DNA of 64,000 bases from Nectonema munidae (lineage: Eukaryota > Nematomorpha > Nectonematoida > Nectonematidae), in assembly GCA_030549495.1 (NCBI GenBank), contig JAUIRK010000987.1, positions 434,001 to 498,000 of the forward strand, read 5' to 3'. Positions 1 to 10,475 of the stretch are shown piece by piece. The position numbers and the translations under genes are program-made. A model generated the notes under the pieces. The model ran no database searches and was not told the DNA's origin. It saw nothing but the letters and a program-made list of their open reading frames with translations. Numbering within the stretch: position 1 is the first letter of the stretch; the number at the start of each line of letters is the position of its first letter.

Positions 1-1945
1 CCAAATGTGCTTACTACTTTCTCCATGAACATTTCTTTCTTATCGTTTATTTTCTTTCTGTGAACACTTATCATACATAGTCCACAAAGACGATCATCAG
101 ACATGGTTGACCTTAACCACGTTTTCACTCTACGCAAGGTGCTGAATGACTGAAGTAGACTGCAAGTAGTAACCCGGCAAAGTTAGAAGAATTAATACGG
201 CTTTTCTAATAGCTGGATAAAACAATGTTTCATTCAATAGCTCGACAAACTCTTTTTTTGCTTTTTTCTCAGTTGAAATCAACCAATAATCAAACCAGCT
301 TAAGGACTCTGCTTCTAAATTTTCTATTTTGTACATTTCTACTATCTGATTAACTACATCAAGAAAAGATTCACGGGATAATTTTTGCATTTGTGTAGGA
401 TGGAATATACTTAAGTTTGTAAATGTCTTTTTTTCAGGAAAGCGAGTTTTCAACGAGGAAATTAATGAATCAAGATGGGGAATGTATACGCTTATGCGAT
501 AATATTCCTCGACATTTTCTGTTCCAAGATTTATTCTATGAGTTTGCCTTTTACACTGACGTGGTACAGTAGGCTCAATGTTTAAACTTTTTGATAGTTC
601 TTTAACTTTTTCAAATACATTCATTCTAAAAAATTCTGATTTTTCGCGATAAACAAATATAACAGATAATAAATTTTGAACTTGTTCATGCACTTTTGGT
701 AAATCTATCTGCACAGATTGTAAAGCCTGTGAAATTGGCTCTAGAAGGGACGAATGATTTACTGGTCCATCGTGTTTCACACAATAAAGGAACATTTGGA
801 AATATCTTTCTCCTATATGTACTTTCGCGAAAAAATACAATGGTGGATTTAATTGTACCTAAAATAAAGAGATATAAATTATTAAAATAATTCCAAGAAA
901 AGTTAAATAATATATGTACCTATAGAGTTTCGAATTGAAGAAACAGAATTCAAATCATTTATAGCTAAATTTAGGGAATGAGAAGCACAGTGAGTGAAAA
1001 TTGCTTTTGGATATAAACTCTTTATTTTTGCTTGAACACCATTTTCTACTCCCGCCATTGTAGAGCATCCATCTGTCCAAGAAGTTTATTGAGATTTAAA
1101 CCATACTCTTCACATTTTTCTATTATAGCAGAAGATATTCCTGTAGCGCTCATATTGCTCAATGGAATAAAACCAAGAAACTCTTCTCGTATTAGTACCT
1201 ATTGAAAAATTATTGTGATAATATTTTATGACTAATAGAAAAAAAGTAAAAATTACATTTTCCTGGGATGTATCTACAAACCGTAATCCTAGAGAAAGCT
1301 GTTCTGTTCTTGAAATATCAGCTGTTTCATCCGCAAGTATTGAAAATCCTTTGCTTGCTTTACAATATCTTTGCGAATAAGTTCTGCAGAAATTTTAATC
1401 AACTCATTTTGAATTTGATGAGATGTATAGAGAGAATTCTTTGCTGAATTCTCAAAATGGTTCTTCAAAACACAATCCCCAGACTCAATTCTAAAACTTA
1501 AGAACTGTTTAAAAATTCCAGAATTTGATTCGGTACCTCTTATTGCAATATCGTTTGTTGCGCAAAACAAAATAGAGGATTTTTATACAAGGAAAAATAA
1601 AGAAGAGACATAACATAGCTGGAATAAACAGAAACATAAGAATTAAAATTTTTTTAAAAAATTAAAAGATTAACAAGATTATCTTTTTGAACACAGAGAT
1701 TAGGCTTCAAATACTTGATCCCAACGCTTCCTTAATATCTTATAAGATGTTTTCATCTCATGAAAATGTTTTAGCACTTGTCCCATTTGAGCTGACAGAT
1801 ACTGCTGCTAACAAACATCACAAAAGAATACGATTGTGTAAAATATTTCCTTAGCAAAATTTAAAAAGTTTTGCTATAATTTCCAGGTGGAGGGGGGGGG
1901 GGGGGGTAAGTGCGCCTCCTTGCCCCCTATCTGCCGGCGCCCATG
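1..1945 (-). mobile_element. hAT transposon remnant, ZMYM1/THAP12-like, cut by window start
   Basis: Minus-strand pieces read like the transposase-derived proteins ZMYM1 and THAP12 (52 kDa repressor of PKR inhibitor). From upstream to downstream: 1289-1570 carries a segment with FRIESGDCVLKNHFENSAKN and QNELIKISAELIRKDIV; 910-1200 encodes LNLNKLLGQ and the HCASHSLNLAI motif; 130-840 encodes 236 residues including PRQCKRQTHRIN and YIPHLDSLISSLKTRF; 1-129 reads LRRVKTWLRSTMSDDRLCGL, the hAT dimerisation region. The pieces sit in different frames, with stops and frameshifts between them, so this is a pseudogene. The upstream end at about 1945 has the sequence CATGGGCGCCGGCAG on the minus strand, similar to the end of the sister copy near 25350. 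Downstream end lies outside the window. The family call is by recalled motifs; no alignment was run. Confidence 0.75.
1889..1907. repeat. G homopolymer tract
   Basis: A run of about 16 G lies just inside the hAT end. The tract length is probably unreliable in the assembly. Confidence 0.7.
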
Positions 1946-2530
1946 TATAAAGCATGACTAGATCATTGGAAACCATCAGGTGTAAGAAATTTTTTGATTC
2001 CAAAAATATAAACTTCAAGCTTTTAATTGAGCTTTCGAAGTTTATATGCCATACCAGTATTTTTGAGTTGTTTTAAATTCATTGATCTAATTTAGTGAGA
2101 TTTTTTTGATTGACATCTCTTAGTAACCTTAATTTTGTTAAAATTAACCTCTTATATTAACTTTTCTTATAATTTATCATACCACAAATAATTTGTATCA
2201 AAAATACCAATTTTCTTTTAAACCATGAATATCCCCCCCCCCCCCCCCCCCCCTCCCCAAATAATTTTCTATAAATAAGAGTTGCTGCTTGTTTATAAAA
2301 CATGTATTATGATCGCATTATAAGATGTAATGATCATTCGAATACATGATGAGAGAATAAAAGAGGGAATGCAGACTTTCGAGTCAAACATCATGCCAAG
2401 CTTGCTCTAAATTCCTATCAAAAATATTTTGCAAACAATGTGCTTTATAATAATAATAATCCATTGTTTCAATATGCACACAATAAGTAAGCAATGTTTT
2501 GTTTCCTTGTAGTATTTTTGAGTAAACACA
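1946..2530. other. AT-rich non-coding gap
   Basis: No gene seen. It holds a C homopolymer of about 22 bases near 2228-2255 and otherwise AT-rich sequence without long open frames. Confidence 0.5.
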
Positions 2531-2668
2531 TGTTGATGATTCACTAGATTTTCTCATCTTCTGTCACAGTGATTCTATCTCTTTCTGCCTCCTTCTCTAT
2601 TTTTATCTTCCGCTTTCTCTGCTAAAACGCAATCTTCAAGCTCTCTTCTTTTTCTCTTCTCTCCAGTG
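2530..2668. repeat. Dispersed CT-rich repeat, copy 1
   Basis: The stretch beginning TAGATTTTCTCATCTTCTGT recurs at 12288-12471 with the same order of CTCTTTCTG, CTTCCGCTTTCTCTG and CAAGCTCTCTTCT blocks. Its second copy is split by the TTAA-flanked satellite element and resumes at about 18876. It is directly followed here by CCAGTGACGTAGCTAGG, which looks like the end of another transposon. Confidence 0.6.
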
Positions 2669-3300
2669 ACGTAGCTAGGCTGGGCATGAGGGACCGTGCC
2701 CACTCTCCTATGTACCTCATGATGCCCCCATACATCTTATGCGATATCAGTTTTCGAAAATTTCTCCAATGAAAGGATTAATAAAGTATAAATAATGTTG
2801 CTCAAATTTTTTAAGTTTTTAAATTGTACACATAATTTGGAGATAGAAGAAGAAGAAGAAGAAGAAGAATTTATTCAGCAAAAAAAAACACAGCAAAAAT
2901 TTAACAAATTAATAGTAAAATAAAGATGTATTCCAGTGCCAAAAAAAAGTTTAAAAATGACAACAGAAAAATGTTTTCATTAATGCAAGGATACACACAA
3001 AGGCTACTTAAAGCCACTTCTCGAGTGCAACCTACACAAATGTACAGAGTATACAAAAAAAAAAGAAATTTATTACGGCGTTTAATATGACATATTCAAT
3101 ATATTAATTGTAATGATAACATAAATTTAAAAATAGTACTATGAAATTTTGTGTGCACAAATGTAGTAAGAACTAGTACTACAGTCATTATATTGATCAA
3201 AGAAGTAATTTTTCACAGCTTTCTTGAAGTCTGAGATTCTCTCTATATGACAACAATTATAAAGAAACTTATTCTCATTGAAAAATCTTTAACTTTTGAT

Positions 3301-4812
3301 TTATTGATAGCATTCTAACATTTTTTTAGATTTTGAATGTTCTAAATGGAGATATCCAGTATTGCTAGTATAGTATTGATGTATGTTCGAATTGAAATGA
3401 AACTTATTAGCCCATATTGGAGAACATAAGCATTTAAGATATTTCCAAAGAAACAAGCATAATTTATAACAATATAGATCATCTACCTTCAATGTGTTTG
3501 CCTCAATGAACTTTTTATTTGTGTGACTATTTTCTCTCAGATTAAACACAATTCTAATAATCCTTTTTTGAGTTTTAAGCAAATCATCTTTATTCGCATG
3601 TCCCCAATTTATAACGGAATAATATAAAAATGGTTGAACTAGAGACTTGTACATTTTAAATTTAACATCTATCGGTAGAAAAGAATAAGACCTGAATTTT
3701 GATAGCAACATATTTAACCTAGAATTTAGTATTCGGATATGGTGTGTCCATTTCAGTTCCGCATCAATAGTAATTCCAAGAAACTTGAAAGTATTGACCT
3801 TTTCTAGTTGGCAATCATTCATCTTAACCATCAAATTCACCTTGTCTATTTTATTACTAGTAAATGTCAAATATTTAAACTTATTTTCACTCAATTCTAA
3901 AGAATTTTCCTTAAAAAAAATTGAAATAGTTTGAAGTATTTCATTTATACAATCAGATTCTAAAGATAACTTAAATGGAAACAACAACGATATGTCATCA
4001 GCATAAGAAAAATAATTTACCTCTTTCATTGATGGAATATCTTTTATATCATTAATAAAGATATTAAAAAACAATGGTCCCAGTGCTGATCCCTGAGGAA
4101 CACCAATTTTATTGAAGCATGTAAAACTGGACTTTCTATTATTCACTTCAACATAATGTGTACGGTTATTCAGAAAAGAAGAAATTAAACTGATTGCCTC
4201 ATTTCTCAAACCATATTCTCTAAGTTTGACAATTAATCTAGAATGATTGACAAGATCGAAAGCATTTTTTAAGTCAAGAAAAACAGCTGCACAATTATAT
4301 CCTTCATTAAGATACTCTGAAACATCATAAAAGAATTGTCCATGTAAATCTTCAATGGAGCGATTGATCCGATAACCAAAATGTTTTGATCCAAATAGAT
4401 TATTTGCTTCAAAATAATTATATAGCTGAAAATACATTATTTTTTCAAAAATTTTAGAAATTGTAGGAACTATGGTTACCGGTCTGTAATTCCTAAGTTG
4501 AAAGGTATCACCTCTCTTGTGTATTGGAACCAATTTACAAATTTTCAGAGAATTTGGATAGTACGACTGATTGAGCATTTCATTGAAAAGGTGTACCAAC
4601 GGATTTAACACAAAACATTTAATATACTTTATTATTTTAGTACTAAGCCCATAATAATCTCTGGTAGCAGAAGACCTAAGAGAGTTAATACTAAATAAAA
4701 CATCATTATTTGTGAGAGAACTAAAATTGAATGCAGAAAATATTTGATTTGTTAATTTAAACTCATTCGTTACTGAATTATAAGAGTTTTTATTAAAATA
4801 ATTCAAAAACAA
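3301..4812 (-). CDS. LINE reverse transcriptase (ORF2 C-terminal part)
   Basis: Open for 503 codons. RT motifs are in order: RNYRPVTIVPTISKIFEK (residues about 107-124), FLDLKNAFDLVNH (about 178-190) with the first catalytic Asp, GVPQGSALGPLFFNIFINDI (about 238-257), FSYADDISLLF (about 268-278) with the YADD catalytic pair, then FKFLGITIDAELKW (about 342-355). A Cys/His-poor C-terminal region follows, as in CR1-like elements. The ATG used is internal: the same frame continues upstream through FDDNEIPD, and one TGA at 4900-4902 separates it from the 4903-5205 part. Product would copy the LINE RNA at a nicked target. Confidence 0.85.
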   Translation of the reverse strand: MFLNYFNKNSYNSVTNEFKLTNQIFSAFNFSSLTNNDVLFSINSLRSSATRDYYGLSTKIIKYIKCFVLNPLVHLFNEMLNQSYYPNSLKICKLVPIHKRGDTFQLRNYRPVTIVPTISKIFEKIMYFQLYNYFEANNLFGSKHFGYRINRSIEDLHGQFFYDVSEYLNEGYNCAAVFLDLKNAFDLVNHSRLIVKLREYGLRNEAISLISSFLNNRTHYVEVNNRKSSFTCFNKIGVPQGSALGPLFFNIFINDIKDIPSMKEVNYFSYADDISLLFPFKLSLESDCINEILQTISIFFKENSLELSENKFKYLTFTSNKIDKVNLMVKMNDCQLEKVNTFKFLGITIDAELKWTHHIRILNSRLNMLLSKFRSYSFLPIDVKFKMYKSLVQPFLYYSVINWGHANKDDLLKTQKRIIRIVFNLRENSHTNKKFIEANTLKVDDLYCYKLCLFLWKYLKCLCSPIWANKFHFNSNIHQYYTSNTGYLHLEHSKSKKMLECYQ

Positions 4813-4902
4813 ATCAGGTATTTCATTATCATCAAAATATTTATCAGTGGCTTTAATTCTAACAGAATTCTTTTTCTCATTAAGTAAAAACTTTAGTTTA
4901 TT

Positions 4903-5330
4903 TCATACGGCTTTTGAGGATGAATTAATTTTGCTAAAAACTCTTTTGTAGTATTCTTGTTTTGCCTTCCAAATCATCTTTTTCAATAATTTGTTTTCAT
5001 TTTGAATCCTGGAGTTGTATTCACAAAATTTATTCAGGTTGTTTTTGCACTTTAGCATTTTTACATATATTTTGTTTCTAGAAGAGATCATTTTCCTGAT
5101 AGAGTCATTCATCCAATCATTATCAATTTTAGATCTTCTTGATCTCATATTGATCTTAGTGCAGTTATCAAGACCCTTCTTAAGATCTTCAACAAAATTC
5201 AGCATTTTTCCTTCAAGACAAATCTTTGAGTGAAAAACATAGTCCCAACTCTTATTCCTAAAATATTCCAGTAAGAGGGAGTGGTCAACATTTGCATGAT
5301 AACAACATGTCCCGTCCTGCGCCCAATCTA
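4903..5330 (-). pseudogene. LINE ORF2 endonuclease-RT linker, separated from RT by one stop
   Basis: Minus strand reads DWAQDGTCCYHANVDHSLL, then YFRNKSWDYVF, then MLNFVEDLKKGLDNCTK and WMNDSIRKMISSRNK, ending SSKAV and a TGA. The block WMNDSIRKMISSRNK is the usual conserved element between endonuclease and RT (W-mt-i---i--R-k). A single TGA, plausibly a decayed TGG, interrupts an otherwise continuous frame into the RT. Confidence 0.7.
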
Positions 5331-5400
5331 TATCAAAGCTTGCAACAATGGATGATGATCAGATATAAAAATATTTAAAACACCAGATTTAATCCTTTAA

Positions 5401-5877
5401 ATGAATTTAAAGATAGTGCGCATCTATTTGAAGTGAGAAAGAAGGAGCTATATATAAGTCCTCATTCATTGTTGACTTTAAGCTTAAAGGGCGGGGGTTA
5501 AAGTTTACATTAAGCTTAATTAAGAATGAAATAGAATGGACAAGAGAGGAGTAGGAAATCAGAAAAATTTGTTTTCTTTTTTGGAAGACGCTTGAAAGTC
5601 CTCCCCCTCCAATAATTTCAAAGATGTGCGATCCTGAATCAAACACATTTTTTTCATATAAACATCGCAGGGTGTCTAGTAGACTCTTTTCCTTCCGACT
5701 ACATTCACTCATATAAAACTCTCCAACCTTCAGTTATTTGTTTTCAGTTGTTTTCTCTATCAATAAAATATCCTTTCACCAATTCCTGTAGTGTGCCTGA
5801 TAGACTACTTCATTTTCAAATGAAAAGCCTTTTCGCCCCCAACAATTTTGGATTTTTTTTCTTTAATTTAAAACTGT
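5401..5877. other. Gap between LINE and piggyBac remnant
   Basis: A 101-codon minus-strand frame lies at 5407-5712 but has no recognisable domain. Two loosely similar stretches (GTGTCTAGTAGACTC near 5670 and GTGCCTGATAGACTA near 5792) hint at an old repeat. No gene is supported. Confidence 0.4.
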
Positions 5878-6835
5878 ATGAAATGCTATGTTCCGAAAGG
5901 ATTCTGCACCATTGATGAGCAGTTGTTATCTTGCAAATCAAGGTGCAAGTTTACACAATATATGCCTGCTAAACCTGGTAAATTTGGAATAAAGTTCTGT
6001 CTTTTTTCAGACTCCAAAAACGGTTATGTGATGAATGGCTTTCCATACACTGGTAAAGAAGATAACAGATTCAAGCCTTTAGGAGAGCATGTTGTCATGA
6101 AAGTTATGGCACTTTTTTGAACATGGGACTCAATGTAACAACAGATAACTTGTTTACTAGTTTATCTCTTGCTCTAGAACTGAAAAAGTTTCAAACATCT
6201 CTTCTGGGAATGATAAGATCACACAGAATAGAAATACCACAAGAATTTGTTGAAAAAGCTAAATCTTTGAACTTATTAGAGTCTATTACCATTTAAAATG
6301 AGCACGCTATCTTGCATGCTTATAAAGCAAGGAAAAATAAAGTTATTTATCTCTTGCCTTCATCACACAATGATTTCGCTTTGGCGGAAGAAAACAATCC
6401 TAAAAGAAAATCGAATGTTATATTGGATTACAATTTTACTAAAGGAGGGGTAGATAAAAGTGTTCAAATACAACTAGACCTTCAACAAGAAGATGGACCA
6501 TGGCAGTGTTTTTTAATATTCTTGATATGTGTGGTCTGAACTCTTTCATCTTGTCTAAAGAAATAGGTATTATTAACTGTTCAGGAAGAGAATTTTTGCT
6601 ATATCTTGCAGAGAGTCTTACGAATCAATGTAGAAATAAAAGAAAATGGTCTCTTATGCTCCCCTTGGAAAACCCAGAAACGCTTCCTTCTTCACAAAAG
6701 AATTATTATTTGTAATAAAATAAAATGAATTATTATTTGTAAAAAAACAAAACAAAAACTAAATGTGGCAAGTGCGTTAATTTAGTAAGCGGATCCTGTT
6801 CTAAAAACATATGTTCGAAATGTTATAAATAAAAT
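5878..6835 (+). pseudogene. piggyBac-type transposase remnant (copy A)
   Basis: The DDE_Tnp_1_7 family is recognised by FCTIDEQLLSCKSRCKFTQY and MPAKPGKFGIKFCLFSDSK, the equivalent of the DEQLvpFrGR...YMPsKPaKYGIK block of piggyBac transposases, with the catalytic Asp in IDEQ. Reading on with a frame change after 6120: FLNMGLNVTTDNLFTSLSLA (the second catalytic region), KVIYLLPSSH, NFTKGGVDKSVQ (the KGGVD motif), and at about 6745-6830 TKCGKCVNLVSGSCSKNICSKC, the cysteine-rich C-terminal finger. The N-terminal third is missing and several frameshifts and stops occur. It is unlike copy B at 40.8-41.9 kb, so it belongs to a different subfamily. Confidence 0.8.
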
Positions 6836-7185
6836 TGTTCCATTTTATTTTTTTACTTTATACTCTCTATATTTTTATAAATTAGTTCAAGTTATCATAA
6901 ATGTAAAAGGAAATCCATAGTTAAAGAGTATACATATATCTATAAAATTGAATCAAAATAGGGCAAAGAATAATTATTCATTCAAAACTGATCATTATAT
7001 GCATAAAAAAAGATTATATTCAAAAATATAGCATATGGGTCAATTGACCCTTTTGGTCGTTAAAGGAATAAGAAATTTCTGGTCGTTGTATGGTCAATAT
7101 TATTTGGGAGAAGCTTGTAATGTATAGGCCTTTTTATACCCATACACGTAAATGTATAAGTATTTAATAGACGTAATATCTTCCT
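6836..7185. other. Intergenic, upstream of helicase gene
   Basis: AT-rich. Around 7033-7066 a partly palindromic stretch (GGGTCAATTGACCC, then GGTCGTTAAAGG) contains TTAA and could be the right end of piggyBac copy A, but no matching left end was found. The rest is the presumed promoter of the helicase gene. Confidence 0.35.
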
Positions 7186-10100
7186 ATGTTTGCAATTATA
7201 TCTGCTATCACTCAGATATTTAAATCTTCGAAGCCAATGATAGAAAATGCTGTCACATCAAAAGAAGACGCAGCCGTTGTAGAAGCGATAAATACGAAAG
7301 AAAACAAAAAAACGTTAAACGAAGCGGAGATTACCGAAGTTTTTGAAGATTACGCTCTTCTAAATGATGAAGTCTACCTCGATTCTGAAATCATTGAAAG
7401 AAAAGAAGCTTTGGTTCCAGGAAATAGACTAAGTGTTGAGGTTTATCGCGAAAATGAAAACAGTGGCTGGGTTGTGACTAAAGTGTTATCTTTTACCTCC
7501 CTTGAAGATGAATTGGAAAGTAAATGTTTAATTACTTCTTCTTTGGAATCTTTTCCTGGCGTACTTTCTTCAATTGATTATAATGAAAGGTTTGGGGTGA
7601 TCAATAACAAATACAAGTTTCATGAAAATTACTTAGTTGGGATTATGTTTGATAGACTAATGGAAGGTGACTTATTATCTATCCACTTTTCTAATGGTGA
7701 CGACCAATCCGAGAATCTAGTCAAGGAAGTCAAGGCGGTTCGTTTGAAGCACTTAAAAGTCGCTAATGTCACATCCATTCTTCCGACCCACGCTCTTCTC
7801 GATCATTGTGACGCTTTTATCCAACTTCGCTCTAAAGACGTCGACTTTGTGCACTGTTCAAATGTTCACTTGATTGAAAATAGAAATTACTCATGCGTTT
7901 GGCGAGCGTATGCTTTTGAGAAACATCAAGAAGATGGTTTGAAGCTCATCTGTGCCGATACATTTTTAGCCCTTGGATATGGGAAGAGTAAAATAATTTC
8001 AATTATTTTGAAAAATTTTAGCCCTATCAGAGATACTTCTTTTCTTTCATTCAAGATTATAAACCTGCCTTTATCAGATTCGCCTTTTAGTTTACATGAT
8101 TGTAAGCTCTTAGAGATGAATACCGTTGAAAACACGTGCAATATTAAACCTAATTCTACGCATTTATTACCTTTTCACATCCCTGCTGACTCAACTTTCA
8201 AAATATCGTTAAAAATGGCGGCTTCTTCCTATGGGAAATTTAATTTTCTAATAGGTCTCAACTTCAAAGACTCGGTCGACATAGTTTGCAACGTCAATGT
8301 CGAAGTTAAATCGCATTTCACTCCCCACCAATCTAATGCATTGTATCCTTCCTCGAATTTTAAAAAGGTTTCCTGGATTGAGAAATATCGCATGGACTTA
8401 GAGGAATATGATATAGGTGAAGCGTTTGTTGTCCCCTCAGAAAAAATCCATAACCCTGGCATCCAATTTGATAGAAAGCTCTTATCTTACCATATACCTC
8501 GTAAGCTGGTGTCTATGCCCAAAATTTGTGATATACTATTATCCCATCCTTACCTCACTGAAGATTTAAAGAAGTCTAACTATGCCAACAAATTCCATTT
8601 ATTACTTTTTTTAGAAGAAATACAGAAAAATGTAACGTTGACTAGATTTGCTTTAGATCAAGTCACACTGACCAAAGAAATATCAGATAATCCCTTTACA
8701 CATCTTTTTTCTCTTCCTCTAGCATATTATAAAAGAGATGAGTACATTGAATTCATTGAATCAAAATGCTTTGTTCCGGGTGATTCTGCATCCATTACTA
8801 TTTTTGGTAAAGAATCTAAACCTAGAAAAAACTTTACGATATTTAAAGCTACAATAGTAGATGTGAAATGTGAGAGAATTTATTTTTTGATAAGCTCTGC
8901 ATTTGATCAACTTTTTTGCCGAAATCCAAACACATTGTTAAACATTCGTTTTTCAACAAATCGTTTATCGTATAGAGAACTTCACAACGCTATTGATGTA
9001 GGAAATAAGATTTTTCCAGAACGTTTGCTCTTGCAAAAGTTTGCAGATGATGGAAATGACATTGCCTTGCGCAAAATTGCAAACGATAAAGAATCGACAA
9101 CTCAGTTTGAATTCATAGATCAAGGTTTAAATCTGGAGCAGAAAATGTCACTATTCAAATGGCAACGAGCAAAAAATGATAATATGCCTGCTGCTGGACT
9201 TCCCTTCATCATATTCGGCCCACCTGGAACAGGCAAGACTAGAGTTTTAACAGAATTCATTCTGCAAACATTTATCACGGAAAGGGATTCCAGACTTTTG
9301 GTCTGTGCCCCCACCAACATTTCGTGTGATCATTTAGCCTTGTCTCTTCTTGCGTCACGCGCAAATTTGAGTCACAGTGATTTGATTCGATACAATTCCT
9401 TCACGCGTTTAAAGATACATTCTGTTCCTAAAGATCTCGAATCTGTTTGTTCAAAACCTTATCAAAGCTTGGAGGATATTCGTATGTTCAGAATCGTTGT
9501 ATGTACCTTGTCTATGTGTGGTAAGTTATCTGTGCGTCCGTGTGTGTTTACTCATGTCTTTATTGATGAATCTGGGCAAACGATAGAACCAGAAATTCTT
9601 TTGTGTACGAATAATGTTATGGATTCTGGTAAAATTGTTTTAGCCGGTGATCCTAAACAACTTGGTCCTGTACTGTTGTCTTCAGTTGCCAAAGATAATG
9701 GCCTAAATGTTTCCTTTCTTCAGCGTGCTGTAGAAAAAACTAATTTTTATCATACAACTTCTCCTTTAATTGCATTTTTGGTTAAAAGTTATAGATTTTG
9801 TCAAGAAATGATTCAACCATCAAATAATCTCTTTTATCAAAATCTTATTCAATGCCCAAAGCTTTTTTCGCAGAAAGAATTACCAAAACTGCCTTTTGTT
9901 TCCTCACCATTAAATATTCCTATCCTCTTTCATGGCATAGATGGAGTTGCCGTGAGAGAAGGAAATAATTCTTCTTTGTTTAATCCTAGCGAAATTCTAC
10001 AAGTTCATGCCTACTTAAAAGCTCTTCTTCTCCAGAATATTTCTCTAGATAGAATTGGTATCATTTCGGCATATAAAAAACAATGCCAAAAAATAAGATT

Positions 10101-10437
10101 ATTCTTGGTAAACACAAAACTAATCGATCGTCAACAAATTGATCTCTTGAAAATTGGCTCTGTTGAACTTTTTCAGGGTCAAGAGCGCGATTTCATCATT
10201 GTCAGCACTGTCAGGTCTGGGGTAGACATGAATGGACTTGGATTTCTCGTTTCTCCACAAAGATTTAATGTTTCTGTGACGCGAGCCAAGATATTTTTAA
10301 TTTTGCTTGGAAATCCTGCAGTTATTGGAGAGAGTTTGGAATGGAGGCACCTCATATCGTACTGTATTAAAGAGAGTGCTTATGTCGGTTGCCAAATTCC
10401 ATCTTCCTTTCTACACCAAAGTAGTCAAGATACTTAA
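7186..10437 (+). CDS. MOV10L1: MOV10L1/Armitage-like SF1 RNA helicase, single exon
   Basis: The protein has 1083 residues, within reach of the about 1200 of MOV10L1 and Armitage, which unwind or translocate piRNA precursor RNA in germline cells. The C-terminal half has the Upf1-like helicase motifs: GPPGTGKT (678-685, Walker A), DESG (794-797, Walker B with S where DEAG/DEAS is usual), GDPKQLGPV (821-829), a SYR motif near 865, VELFQGQERD (993-1002) and RFNVSVTRA (1026-1034). FHGIDGVAVREG and the tail YVGCQIPSSF resemble MOV10 (FHGvmGkdeREGN, YtGCPFP). The N-terminal half has short repeated beta-rich blocks ending SCVWRAYAF, as in MOV10L1 rather than MOV10. The ATG at 7186 is the first of the frame. 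No intron is needed and a poly(A) signal lies at 10470. MOV10 itself is the alternative assignment. Confidence 0.85.
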   Translation: MFAIISAITQIFKSSKPMIENAVTSKEDAAVVEAINTKENKKTLNEAEITEVFEDYALLNDEVYLDSEIIERKEALVPGNRLSVEVYRENENSGWVVTKVLSFTSLEDELESKCLITSSLESFPGVLSSIDYNERFGVINNKYKFHENYLVGIMFDRLMEGDLLSIHFSNGDDQSENLVKEVKAVRLKHLKVANVTSILPTHALLDHCDAFIQLRSKDVDFVHCSNVHLIENRNYSCVWRAYAFEKHQEDGLKLICADTFLALGYGKSKIISIILKNFSPIRDTSFLSFKIINLPLSDSPFSLHDCKLLEMNTVENTCNIKPNSTHLLPFHIPADSTFKISLKMAASSYGKFNFLIGLNFKDSVDIVCNVNVEVKSHFTPHQSNALYPSSNFKKVSWIEKYRMDLEEYDIGEAFVVPSEKIHNPGIQFDRKLLSYHIPRKLVSMPKICDILLSHPYLTEDLKKSNYANKFHLLLFLEEIQKNVTLTRFALDQVTLTKEISDNPFTHLFSLPLAYYKRDEYIEFIESKCFVPGDSASITIFGKESKPRKNFTIFKATIVDVKCERIYFLISSAFDQLFCRNPNTLLNIRFSTNRLSYRELHNAIDVGNKIFPERLLLQKFADDGNDIALRKIANDKESTTQFEFIDQGLNLEQKMSLFKWQRAKNDNMPAAGLPFIIFGPPGTGKTRVLTEFILQTFITERDSRLLVCAPTNISCDHLALSLLASRANLSHSDLIRYNSFTRLKIHSVPKDLESVCSKPYQSLEDIRMFRIVVCTLSMCGKLSVRPCVFTHVFIDESGQTIEPEILLCTNNVMDSGKIVLAGDPKQLGPVLLSSVAKDNGLNVSFLQRAVEKTNFYHTTSPLIAFLVKSYRFCQEMIQPSNNLFYQNLIQCPKLFSQKELPKLPFVSSPLNIPILFHGIDGVAVREGNNSSLFNPSEILQVHAYLKALLLQNISLDRIGIISAYKKQCQKIRLFLVNTKLIDRQQIDLLKIGSVELFQGQERDFIIVSTVRSGVDMNGLGFLVSPQRFNVSVTRAKIFLILLGNPAVIGESLEWRHLISYCIKESAYVGCQIPSSFLHQSSQDT

Positions 10438-10469
10438 GCTTTTATTTTGACCTTTTATTATAGGAAAAA

Positions 10470-10475
10470 AATAAA
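10470..10475 (+). terminator. AATAAA polyadenylation signal of the helicase gene
   Basis: AATAAA begins 33 bases after the stop codon. No genomic poly(A) tract follows. Confidence 0.55.

Larger units (their letters stand above)
2846..5400 (-). mobile_element. Non-LTR retrotransposon (LINE, CR1/Jockey-type), 5'-truncated
   Basis: On the minus strand a trace of the endonuclease end (ISDHHPLL near 5340-5370) is followed by a linker region, a reverse transcriptase, a 3' UTR of about 430 bp and a tail of repeated TTC units at 2846-2868. The short-unit tail and 5' truncation are typical of target-primed LINE insertion. No LTR is seen. The element is young enough to keep a 503-codon open reverse-transcriptase frame. 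The clade is given broadly, since CR1, Rex and Jockey relatives share these motifs. Confidence 0.8.

Noticed and set aside
5407-5712. 101-codon minus frame upstream of the LINE
   Set aside because: No similarity to an endonuclease or any other domain, and no splice or transcript evidence.
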